Positions 5,810-11,743 of a stretch of DNA of 11,743 nt are shown one piece after another (positions within the stretch are counted from its first letter, which is position 1; each line of letters begins with the position of its first letter). The notes beneath the pieces are model-generated. The model saw nothing but the letters and a program-made list of their open reading frames with translations. It was not told the origin of the DNA and did not search any database. Origin of the DNA: Clostridia bacterium (GTDB lineage Bacteria; Bacillota; Peptococcia; DRI-13; DTU073); assembly GCA_028709105.1 (NCBI GenBank), contig JAQVYD010000030.1, positions 1-11,743 on the forward strand, read 5' to 3'. The position numbers were made by a program, and so were the translations under genes.

Positions 5810-7050
5810 TAATCTTTGCCCCCTATATTCTTCGCCCGCCTGATCAAATCCCAGGGTCTGACTGGTTTATCAACCTTAATGCAGACAATCTGCCGCGGAT
5901 GAGGAGCTACCGTAATTTCTCGTCCTTCTTTATCTTGCATGACTTCCACCCTCTGGGTAAAAAGTTCTGTTTGGGGACCCATAATTTCGATTACATCCCC
6001 TACCTTAAAATTATTGCGTTGTTCTACTGTGGCCATCCCCGTATCCTCATCATAAGCAAGTACCAGTCCCACAAAGTCATAATAGCGTAAATACGCAGAA
6101 GTCTCATAATTCTGTGCTTCTGCTTGGGGCTTACCGAAAAGAAAACCGGTCGTATAATCACGATGACTTATTTTCAAAATTTCTTCATACCATTTCTCTG
6201 CAAAAACATAGCTCTCAGGGTCCGCATAATAAGCATCAAGTGCCTTCCGATAAGCATAAACTACCGTCGCCACATAATGAACGCTTTTCATACGCCCCTC
6301 AATTTTTAAACTATCCACTCCGGCATTAATTAACTCCGGTAAATGTCTGATTAAACATAAATCTTGAGAATTAAAAATATAGGAACCACGTTCATCCTCA
6401 AAAATAGGATAAACTTGACCGGGGCGTTTTTCTTCAACTAATGCATAATTCCAGCGGCACGGCTGAGCACACTCTCCCAAATTAGCATCCCGTCCCGCCG
6501 CCATATAATTGCTTAAAAGGCATCTCCCCGAATAGGAGATGCACATCGCCCCGTGCACAAAAATCTCTAATTCTGCATCCACCTTTTCCCGAATTTCTTT
6601 TATCTCGTCTAAAGCTAGTTCTCTCGCTAAAACTAGCCTTTCTACACCATGTTCTTGCCAAAACTGAGCACTTGCCCAATTAGTAGTATTAGCCTGGGTA
6701 CTAAGGTGCAAGCTTAACTTGGAGTTTATTTCCTGGGCAATTTGCCAAACCCCGGGATCTGAGAAAATAAGACCATCCACCCCTATACTTTCTAATTCGC
6801 GCAAATATCCGGGTAAATTATCTAAATCCTGATTATGAGCAAAAATATTTACCGTAACATAAACTTTAGCCTTCCGTTGATGGGCAAACTTCACTCCCTC
6901 TTTAATTTCCTGCAAAGTAAAATTTCCGGCAGAAGCTCGTAAACCATATTCTTTACCACCCAAATAAACTGCATCAGCCCCATAAATTATAGCCATCTTT
7001 AATTTCTCCAAATTACCTGCCGGAGCCAGAAGCTCAACTTTTTGCCTCAT
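5809..7050 (-). CDS. trhP: U32 family peptidase-like protein, TrhP-type tRNA hydroxylation factor
   Basis: A 413-residue member of the U32 family, of YegQ/YrrO (TrhP) type. These proteins, once called collagenases, are needed for prephenate-dependent 5-hydroxyuridine formation at position 34 of tRNAs and are thought to carry an iron-sulfur cluster. The N-terminal ELLAPAGNLEKLKMAIIYGADAVY-type block marks a TIM-barrel start. The U32 signature spans residues 162-180, with C170 and C177; C194 and C198 (GECAQPCRW) follow, giving four likely cluster ligands. The LKIEGRMKS block and a C-terminal small beta domain (about 330-410) are present. The ATG at 7050 is preceded by GAGGTG at eight bases. Gene order after mltG matches B. 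subtilis yrrL-yrrN-yrrO, but only one U32 copy and no yrrM methyltransferase are found. Peptidase activity is unlikely to be its main role. Confidence 0.9.
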   Translation of the reverse strand: MRQKVELLAPAGNLEKLKMAIIYGADAVYLGGKEYGLRASAGNFTLQEIKEGVKFAHQRKAKVYVTVNIFAHNQDLDNLPGYLRELESIGVDGLIFSDPGVWQIAQEINSKLSLHLSTQANTTNWASAQFWQEHGVERLVLARELALDEIKEIREKVDAELEIFVHGAMCISYSGRCLLSNYMAAGRDANLGECAQPCRWNYALVEEKRPGQVYPIFEDERGSYIFNSQDLCLIRHLPELINAGVDSLKIEGRMKSVHYVATVVYAYRKALDAYYADPESYVFAEKWYEEILKISHRDYTTGFLFGKPQAEAQNYETSAYLRYYDFVGLVLAYDEDTGMATVEQRNNFKVGDVIEIMGPQTELFTQRVEVMQDKEGREITVAPHPRQIVCIKVDKPVRPWDLIRRAKNIGGKD

Positions 7051-7107
7051 TTTTTTGACACCTCTCCACTACAAACAGTACACTTAGAATATCTTTTTAT
7101 TAATCTT

Positions 7108-8136
7108 CTAATATCCCAGCTGCGACTTGTTTCTCTTATGCTCATCAAAGGTTTTCGCAAAAACATGTTCTCCACTATTATCTTTTCTAGCTACAAAATA
7201 AAAATAAGGAGTATCGCTTGGTTCCAAAACTGCTCGTAAAGAAGCTTCACCTGGGCAACCAATCGGTCCTGGGGGCAGCCCTTTATTTCTATATGTATTA
7301 TAAGCGGAATCTATTTCCGTATCTTTAAATAAAACCCGCTGTTTTCTTGTTTCCAGAACATACTGAACGGTAGCATCGGCTTCTAACCTCTGTCCTCTTT
7401 GGAGACGATTGAAAAAAACAGATGCAACAATAGACCTTTCCCGATCCAAGAGACATTCACCCTCAATTATAGAGGCTAAAGTTACTACCTCATGAGTAGT
7501 TAAACCGGTCTTATTTGAAGGAAGCTTTTTATAAACAGCATCAAAACGTTTCAGCATCATCTTAATAACATCTTCGGTAGACATACCGAGAGGTATTGTA
7601 TAAGTATCGGGAAAAAGATATCCTTCTAATCTTCTTTCTGTCTTTGGTAAGTCTTGTAAAAAGGGCTCAGCAAAATCGCCCTCTTTTACTACCGCCCAAA
7701 ACTCTTTTTCCGTCGCAATCTCTTTTTTCGCTAGAACTTCGGCTATTTGCTGCAGACGATACCCTTCCGGAATGGTAAAAGTTATGGAGGCCACCTTACC
7801 TTCAACAAGGTTAGCTGTAATTTGCCGAACATTCATAGCCGGATTAAAAAGAAAGTGTCCCGCCTTTAACTTATTAAGCTTACCAGTCGCTCTAGCATAA
7901 AAAGTAAAAACCTGAGCATTCTTTATTAAACCCTCATTTTCTAAATCCTTAGCAATCTGCAGAGAAGCAGCGCCCTGTTTAACCACAAACAACCTGTCCA
8001 CATTATCCTGAGCATTAACCGGACCTAGTTGACTATAAAAGAGGGCCCCTCCCCATACACCTATCACCACAATCAAAACGATCAGCTTCGTAACCCTTCG
8101 CATCCTTTTTATACTTCTCTGTAAAGGAGGATTCAT
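7108..8136 (-). CDS. mltG: Endolytic murein transglycosylase MltG
   Basis: A 342-residue membrane-anchored enzyme that cuts nascent glycan strands and is thought to set their length. Residues 1-17 are basic and cytoplasmic, and 18-35 form the single membrane span. A LysM-like region (about 48-115) precedes the YceG catalytic domain. Visible motifs are LEGYLFPDTY (170-179), LASIIEGE with the presumed catalytic E225, LEADATVQYVL and DSAYNTYRNKGLPPGPI. The usual LASIVEKE reads LASIIEGE here, but the key Glu is kept. Length matches Firmicute orthologues. The ATG at 8136 has AAGGAG eight bases upstream. It follows the VanW-family gene by 75 bp and precedes the U32 gene by 57 bp without a visible terminator, so mltG and the two downstream genes probably share a transcript. 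Confidence 0.96.
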   Translation of the reverse strand: MNPPLQRSIKRMRRVTKLIVLIVVIGVWGGALFYSQLGPVNAQDNVDRLFVVKQGAASLQIAKDLENEGLIKNAQVFTFYARATGKLNKLKAGHFLFNPAMNVRQITANLVEGKVASITFTIPEGYRLQQIAEVLAKKEIATEKEFWAVVKEGDFAEPFLQDLPKTERRLEGYLFPDTYTIPLGMSTEDVIKMMLKRFDAVYKKLPSNKTGLTTHEVVTLASIIEGECLLDRERSIVASVFFNRLQRGQRLEADATVQYVLETRKQRVLFKDTEIDSAYNTYRNKGLPPGPIGCPGEASLRAVLEPSDTPYFYFVARKDNSGEHVFAKTFDEHKRNKSQLGY

Positions 8137-8205
8137 CTTCTTATCTCCTTCTTTCTGATTTTAATGAACTTTTAATCAGCGAAACAATTCTCGAATGATA
8201 TTTTT

Positions 8206-8235
8206 ATTATACTATAAAATTCCCGAAACAGACAA
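8206..8235 (-). promoter_or_regulatory. Candidate sigma-A promoter upstream of mltG
   Basis: On the minus strand, TTGTCT (8235-8230; 4 of 6 consensus bases), an 18-bp spacer and a perfect TATAAT (8211-8206) lie at the very end of the VanW-family gene. They would give mltG a leader of about 60 nt. It is supported by sequence match only. Confidence 0.35.
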
Positions 8236-9585
8236 GGACTGAGGTTCTGTTGAACTTCTAATGATCTTATCTACAGGAGGGTAAAAATCTTTAGAGAGTA
8301 CTTCTTTTTTTATTAATTTTCCACCCTGCTCATAAACATATCGTTCCACCCTAATAACACGCCCTGGGATACCCTCCCTTTCCAAAATATATTTACCCTC
8401 AGGTACAAGGGAATCTTCTTGGTAAATAGTGGTCGGCTGAATTAGACGTTCTAAAAAGGTCTTAATCACGACCTTCCTCTTTTTCTCCGACTGACCGAAA
8501 ATCTTACAAATAACCGTTCCCTGATAAACAAGAGCCTTAATCAACAGGTATTTTTTTGAATTGTTCCTAAACTTAAAATCTCTGCTCCCATAAACAACAG
8601 TGGCATCCAGCCCTGGTTGAACATAATTAATAACTTTAGAATGAGGATATCTTTCCACAACTTCTAAATCAGCCAACAAGACAGCATTGTATAAAGTAGA
8701 AGAAACTTGGCAAACCCCGCCTCCTAACCCCGAAACAACATTATAATTTTGAATAATGTCAGCCTCATCATAACCCCTTTCTCTTGTACGGGGACCCACT
8801 ACCTCGTTAAAAGAAAAGATTTCACCAGGAGGGAGAAGAAACAAATCCAACTCCTGAACCGCGAGCCTTATATTATTAGTCCTCTTTACCTTAGCAGAAT
8901 TAAATTGAGTAGAAAACTTACTTAATTGACCAGAGATGCCATACCCTTCTAAGTCTTGGCGTACTTTATTTGGGGTTATCTTTTCTAGACTCAAATATAA
9001 ATGGAAGTTATCACCCGAGTTCATAAGTAATTTTTGTTGCAAAGAAAGTAAAGCTGCTTTTACCGCAACTTTTTCTCCAACCTCCTCCGGAAGAATAAGC
9101 ACTTGATCACGCGAAGTAATTTTAAATTGAGCATCCTTCGCTTCTACACACCAAGGTTGCCCCACTTCTTCTAAAATATTGGCAGCCACTACTTGATCAA
9201 GTATTAGATATAAAGGCAGATTAACACCCTTTCTTTTTAAACACCACCTAACCTTAAACTTCTCTAACCAAGAACCACTTCTACCCTGTGCAAAAACCTC
9301 TTGCCATATTTTTCTTTTGTCTACCCCGATACCCATGGCTGTAAAGGAAACCTCCTTTACAGTATCACTATCGGGCAAATGTAAAAAGATTTTACACAAA
9401 CCTACTTTTTTATTTTCTTCTTCCAAAATACGATAAACAGCATTAATATTTTTACCACCTAAGGGAATTCCATTAACAAAAACTCCCGGATAAACGGTCT
9501 GATGATTACTATTCGCTACCGGAGAAAAAGAGAAACATCCCCAAATTATAAATAAAACAACTCCAATGTTTCTAAGAAGTGCCAT
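8212..9585 (-). CDS. Secreted or membrane-anchored VanW-family protein with G5 domain
   Basis: A 457-residue exported protein. Residues 1-25 form a hydrophobic signal peptide or anchor. Residues about 30-200 resemble the YoaR-like putative peptidoglycan-binding region (strand-rich, FTAMGIGVD and ILPEEVGEKV motifs). The VanW domain spans about 215-350 with its hallmark GLGGGVCQVSSTLYNA (286-301, C292). A G5 domain follows at about 376-445 (EGIPGRVIRVERYVY), a module associated with cell-surface and peptidoglycan proteins. VanW was named from vancomycin-resistance clusters, but its biochemical role is unknown and this gene is not evidence of resistance. The ATG at 9585 has GGAGG four bases upstream. 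It sits just before mltG, another peptidoglycan gene, in a place where B. subtilis has no such gene. Confidence 0.92.
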   Translation of the reverse strand: MALLRNIGVVLFIIWGCFSFSPVANSNHQTVYPGVFVNGIPLGGKNINAVYRILEEENKKVGLCKIFLHLPDSDTVKEVSFTAMGIGVDKRKIWQEVFAQGRSGSWLEKFKVRWCLKRKGVNLPLYLILDQVVAANILEEVGQPWCVEAKDAQFKITSRDQVLILPEEVGEKVAVKAALLSLQQKLLMNSGDNFHLYLSLEKITPNKVRQDLEGYGISGQLSKFSTQFNSAKVKRTNNIRLAVQELDLFLLPPGEIFSFNEVVGPRTRERGYDEADIIQNYNVVSGLGGGVCQVSSTLYNAVLLADLEVVERYPHSKVINYVQPGLDATVVYGSRDFKFRNNSKKYLLIKALVYQGTVICKIFGQSEKKRKVVIKTFLERLIQPTTIYQEDSLVPEGKYILEREGIPGRVIRVERYVYEQGGKLIKKEVLSKDFYPPVDKIIRSSTEPQSLSVSGIL

Positions 9586-9680
9586 AGATCCTCCGCCCAG
9601 TTATCAATTAATTCTCTTTATAAACCATTTCCTACTAAGAACATATTTATTCTTTATCCTTATAGCTTTAAAGAATTAAC

Positions 9681-9721
9681 GTAAAAATAAAACAGTCTCC
9701 TACCCGCTTGGTAAAAGACTG
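9681..9721 (-). terminator. Rho-independent terminator of the DUF1292 gene
   Basis: In minus-strand RNA a 12-bp stem (9721-9710 with 9704-9693, two G-U pairs) closes a 5-nt loop and is followed by UUUUAUUUUU. The two wobble positions would be C-A mismatches on the plus strand, which fixes the direction. It ends transcription 58 bp after the DUF1292 stop and separates that unit from the VanW-family gene. Confidence 0.9.
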
Positions 9722-9778
9722 AAACAAAACACTCTTGTGAAAAACATATTTACAAATTTTTCTTTGCTTCTTTATTTA

Positions 9779-10099
9779 TTATTTTTTCTCTTTTTTCTCC
9801 TTTTTCTCTTCTTCCTCTTCTTCTTCCTCTTCTTCTTCCTCCATCAATTTTTGCCACTTATCAGCTACTTTTTCCCATTCCTCATCCTCTTCAATATCAA
9901 AAAGAATCTCTTCGCCGTTTTCATCTTTTCCTATTTTTAAAATAATAGCTTCCTTTTCTTCCTCATCATTTTCAAATGCTTCAACAGGTGATAAAATCGC
10001 GTATTCCACATCATCTACTTCCAACACATCAATAAAAGCAAACTCAAGTTCTTTACCTTCTTCATCTAACAAAACAATCTTATCCTCATCTTTGATCAT
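9779..10099 (-). CDS. DUF1292 family protein (YrzB-like) with poly-Glu/Lys tail
   Basis: A 106-residue, very acidic small protein. Residues 1-75 contain the DUF1292 core: KIVLLDEEGKELEFAFIDVL, then VDDVEYAILSPVEA, then an EEEKEAIILKIGKDENGEE region and FDIEEDEEWEKVADKWQKLM. The function of the family is not known. Its steady place after ruvX in Firmicutes (yrzB in B. subtilis) supports the call. Unusual is the tail: twelve Glu in a row, then KKEKKEKK, encoded by near-perfect triplet repeats. B. subtilis YrzB ends at about the start of this tail. The ATG at 10099 has GAGGTGG five bases upstream. A terminator follows. Confidence 0.9.
   Translation of the reverse strand: MIKDEDKIVLLDEEGKELEFAFIDVLEVDDVEYAILSPVEAFENDEEEKEAIILKIGKDENGEEILFDIEEDEEWEKVADKWQKLMEEEEEEEEEEEEKKEKKEKK
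9782..9841 (-). repeat. Short tandem repeat tract coding the poly-Glu/Lys tail
   Basis: Sixty bases of purine-only codons on the minus strand. GAG-GAA-GAA-GAA occurs twice and is followed by GAG-GAA-GAA, all Glu. Three 9-bp units of GAG-AAA-AAA/AAG type follow. All unit lengths are multiples of three, so slippage would change tail length without breaking the frame. Confidence 0.85.
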
Positions 10100-10188
10100 T
10101 TTGCCACCTCTTTCCTATTATTCTTATAGTAATTGTACCTTTGAAATTATAACTTGTCAACTTAAACAAAAATATTCTAGAATATTAC

Positions 10189-10602
10189 TTAATATTTCAT
10201 TCTATTTAAATAACCCTGTAAAATCATCACGGCAGCTATCCTATCCACAGCCTTTTTTCTCTTTTTTCGAGAGACATCACTCTCTAAAAGAGTACGTTGT
10301 GCCGCTACCGTAGTGAGCCGTTCATCCCAATACACAACTTCCAGCGGATATTCCTCAATTAACAGATCTACAAATTTCTTCACTTTTTCCGCTTGAAATC
10401 CCAAAGTACCATTCATATTTTTGGGGAGACCCACCACTAACTTAGAAATTTGCTTCTCTTTAATAATTTCTACAAGCTGTTGAAGATCCTCTTTTATCTC
10501 CTTCCTCTTCAACGTAGGCAAACCCTGAGCCGTAATTACCAACTCATCACTCACCGCAAGACCAATTCTTTTTTCGCCAAGATCCATTCCTAAAATCCGC
10601 AT
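10189..10602 (-). CDS. ruvX: Putative pre-16S rRNA nuclease / Holliday junction resolvase family (YqgF, YrrK)
   Basis: A 137-residue RNase H-fold protein, the normal length for the family, which in bacteria matures the 5' end of 16S rRNA; older annotation calls it a Holliday junction resolvase. Four family blocks are visible: LGMDLGEKRIGLAVSD with D7, VVGLPKNMNGT (56-66), YWDERLTT with D93 and E94 (91-98), and VDRIAAVMILQGYL with D120. The acidic residues are the metal ligands. The ATG at 10602 has GGAG at a rather long distance (14 bases). It follows the ireB terminator, so it is probably transcribed from its own promoter or by read-through, and is followed 89 bp later by the DUF1292 gene. 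Confidence 0.95.
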   Translation of the reverse strand: MRILGMDLGEKRIGLAVSDELVITAQGLPTLKRKEIKEDLQQLVEIIKEKQISKLVVGLPKNMNGTLGFQAEKVKKFVDLLIEEYPLEVVYWDERLTTVAAQRTLLESDVSRKKRKKAVDRIAAVMILQGYLNRMKY

Positions 10603-10650
10603 TTATATATTATAAGCTCCTTTTATCTTTTTAATCATTTAAAATATTAC

Positions 10651-10694
10651 CAAAAGAAAAAGAACTACCTCAAAATCTAGCTATGAGACAGCTC
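10651..10694 (-). terminator. Rho-independent terminator after ireB
   Basis: In minus-strand RNA an 11-bp stem (10694-10684 with 10672-10662, three G-U pairs) closes an 11-nt loop and runs into UUUUUCUUUU. It starts 10 bp after the ireB stop codon. The wobble pairs and U tract fix the direction. Confidence 0.8.
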
Positions 10695-10703
10695 CTTTAA
10701 ATG

Positions 10704-10967
10704 TCAAACTTGTTTCCCTAAATAACTGCGAACCAATTCTTCAAGAAGTTCGTCCCGATCTAATTTTCTTATCAACGAACGAGCCTCTTTGTGACTGGTG
10801 ATGTAAGACGGGTCTCCGGAAAGAAGGTAACCTACGATCTGATTGATCGGATTATATCCTTTTTCTTGCAGAGCATTATAGACATTAAACAAGACATCAC
10901 TAGCGGAAACTTCTTCTTCGGTTTTCACCCGAAACATCATCGTCTGATCAAATTTTTCTCCGCTCAT
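10704..10967 (-). CDS. ireB: IreB family regulatory phosphoprotein (DUF965, UPF0297)
   Basis: An 87-residue protein, the full length for the family. The central signature YNPINQIVGYLLSGDPSYI (38-56) and RSLIRKLDRDELLEELVRSYL (63-83) are almost invariant in Firmicutes. In Enterococcus faecalis IreB is phosphorylated on N-terminal threonines by the PASTA kinase IreK and affects cephalosporin resistance. Here T9 in FDQTMMFRV is the likely equivalent phospho-acceptor, by inference. The ATG at 10967 has GAGGTGAT seven bases upstream. It lies 109 bp from alaS with no obvious terminator between them and has its own terminator after it, so alaS-ireB may form one unit ending there. It corresponds to yrzL of B. 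subtilis. Confidence 0.96.
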   Translation of the reverse strand: MSGEKFDQTMMFRVKTEEEVSASDVLFNVYNALQEKGYNPINQIVGYLLSGDPSYITSHKEARSLIRKLDRDELLEELVRSYLGKQV

Positions 10968-11076
10968 TAAACATCACCTCATAAATTCAATCCTAACAAA
11001 ATTACAATATTTTTAAATTCTACTTTTAATTCTCTCAGTATTATTTCGTTATAAAAATCAAATATCCTTTTATTTT

Positions 11077-11743
11077 TTATTTCTTTAACTGATTTCCCAC
11101 AATTTCTGCAGTCTTAGCTAAAGCCTCATCTAACTTCGCCACATCTTTTCCGCCGGCTTGTGCCATCTCCGGTTTTCCGCCTCCGCCTCCGCCGGCAATT
11201 TTCGCTACTTCTTTAATTAATTTGCCAGCATGCACACCTTTGACCGTAACATCCTTTGTCACAGCCACCACAAAGTTAACCTTTCCTTCCATCGCCGCAC
11301 CCAATACTACTATACCTGAAACTAATTTATCTCTAAACATATCTGCCAAATTGCGTAAGGTCTCCATATCCCGAGCTTCCACCCGACTTACCAGCAAAGA
11401 GACGTCCTGCACCTTTATAACATTAGCGAGAGTCTCCTGAACCTGCATTCTAGCAAAAATACTCTCTAATTGTTCCAAAGCCTTTTCCTTCTGCTTTAAT
11501 TCTTCAAGGAGCCCCCGTACGCGATGGGGTATTTCCTGCGGAGGAGTTTTAAGTAATACCGCAAGCTCCTCCAAGCTGGATTCTTTCTCGGCAAGGTATT
11601 GCCTGACCCCCTGCCCTGTCACCGCTTCAATCCTTCTTAAACCCGAACCTACCGCACTTTCACTAATAATTTTAAACAAACCAAGTTGACTTGTATTCCT
11701 GACATGAGTTCCCCCACATAACTCTTTACTGAAATCTTCTATT
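11077..11743 (-). CDS. alaS: Alanyl-tRNA synthetase, C-terminal part (5' end outside the window)
   Basis: The last 222 residues of an enzyme usually near 870-880 residues that charges tRNA-Ala. The frame is open to the window edge. It begins in the editing domain with SKELCGGTH, whose Cys and His belong to the zinc site of the editing centre. A coiled-coil segment follows (about EELKQKEKALEQLESIFA), and the C-Ala domain ends with the glycine-rich GGGGGGKPEMAQAGGKD motif and a final helix. C-Ala promotes tRNA binding and cooperation between aminoacylation and editing. A TTG at 11679 is an internal Leu, not a start. Being cut off, the gene shows nothing about its promoter. Its position before ireB and ruvX is the conserved Firmicute order. 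Confidence 0.98.
   Translation of the reverse strand, partial: IEDFSKELCGGTHVRNTSQLGLFKIISESAVGSGLRRIEAVTGQGVRQYLAEKESSLEELAVLLKTPPQEIPHRVRGLLEELKQKEKALEQLESIFARMQVQETLANVIKVQDVSLLVSRVEARDMETLRNLADMFRDKLVSGIVVLGAAMEGKVNFVVAVTKDVTVKGVHAGKLIKEVAKIAGGGGGGKPEMAQAGGKDVAKLDEALAKTAEIVGNQLKK

Noticed and set aside
6482..6679. Minus-strand small ORF within the U32 gene, and comparable ORFs inside spl, htpG, mltG and alaS
   Set aside because: They lie wholly within well-supported genes in other frames, show no family motifs and lack ribosome binding sites.
8212..9585. VanW-family gene as a vancomycin-resistance determinant
   Set aside because: No vanA/vanB-type ligase, vanH, vanX or sensor-regulator genes are near it, and VanW-domain proteins are common in ordinary Firmicute chromosomes.
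9650..9675. Inverted repeat TTCTTTA/TAAAGAA upstream of the VanW-family gene
   Set aside because: A 7-bp AT-rich stem with a 12-nt loop is weak and has no associated regulator or T-tract; it is expected by chance here.
9737..9940. Plus-strand frame rich in Leu and Phe that resembles a membrane protein
   Set aside because: It is the complement of the poly-Glu/Lys coding tract of the DUF1292 gene, has no good ribosome binding site, and its hydrophobicity is a by-product of the GAA/GAG repeat.
10609..10614. TATAAT just before ruvX as its promoter
   Set aside because: Transcription would begin at or after the start codon and exclude the GGAG site, and no -35 box is found; it is probably chance in AT-rich DNA.
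11077..11679. A separate 200-residue gene starting at the TTG at 11679
   Set aside because: The frame continues upstream to the window edge with the diagnostic SKELCGGTH editing-site motif of AlaRS, so this TTG is an internal Leu.

Overview
The window is about 11.7 kb of AT-rich chromosome from a low-GC, endospore-forming Firmicute. A Clostridia-type organism is the best fit. The evidence is the gene order alaS - ireB - ruvX - DUF1292 - (VanW-family gene) - mltG - U32 peptidase, which follows the Bacillus subtilis alaS-yrzL-yrrK-yrzB-yrrL-yrrN/yrrO region, plus a spore photoproduct lyase, a CIRCE heat-shock operator and strong GGAGG-type ribosome binding sites. Species cannot be named from the sequence alone.

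The left third (1-3.2 kb) looks like accessory or variable DNA. It holds a hairpin and a possible gene fragment at the edge, a Phd/YefM-ParE type toxin-antitoxin pair (158-737, minus), a small DUF1648 membrane protein (881-1396, minus), a spore photoproduct lyase (about 1513-2559, the only plus-strand gene) and, convergent with it at a 4-bp gap, an apparently truncated membrane-anchored beta-propeller protein (2564-3133, minus).

The middle (3.2-5.8 kb) holds htpG (Hsp90) on the minus strand with complete control signals: a consensus sigma-A promoter, a perfect CIRCE/HrcA operator just downstream of it, a strong ribosome binding site with a TTG start, and a hairpin terminator. Upstream of it a 193-residue protein of unknown function is coupled by a 1-nt stop/start overlap to the U32 gene. 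The htpG promoter lies inside the last codons of that unknown gene.

The right part (5.8-11.7 kb, all minus) is the conserved core: the 3' end of alaS, ireB with its own terminator, ruvX, a DUF1292 protein with a poly-Glu/Lys tail and its own terminator, a secreted VanW-G5 protein, the lytic transglycosylase mltG and a TrhP-type U32 protein. Together these serve tRNA charging and tRNA modification, nucleic acid and rRNA maintenance, Ser/Thr-kinase signalling at the envelope (IreB) and peptidoglycan processing. The terminators show that the row is divided into several transcription units.

I found no convincing new multi-gene system. The items most worth checking are the CIRCE control of htpG, the displaced catalytic cysteine of the spore photoproduct lyase, a pair of near-identical hairpins 3.2 kb apart, the unknown 193-residue protein coupled to the U32 gene, and the truncated propeller gene next to spl.
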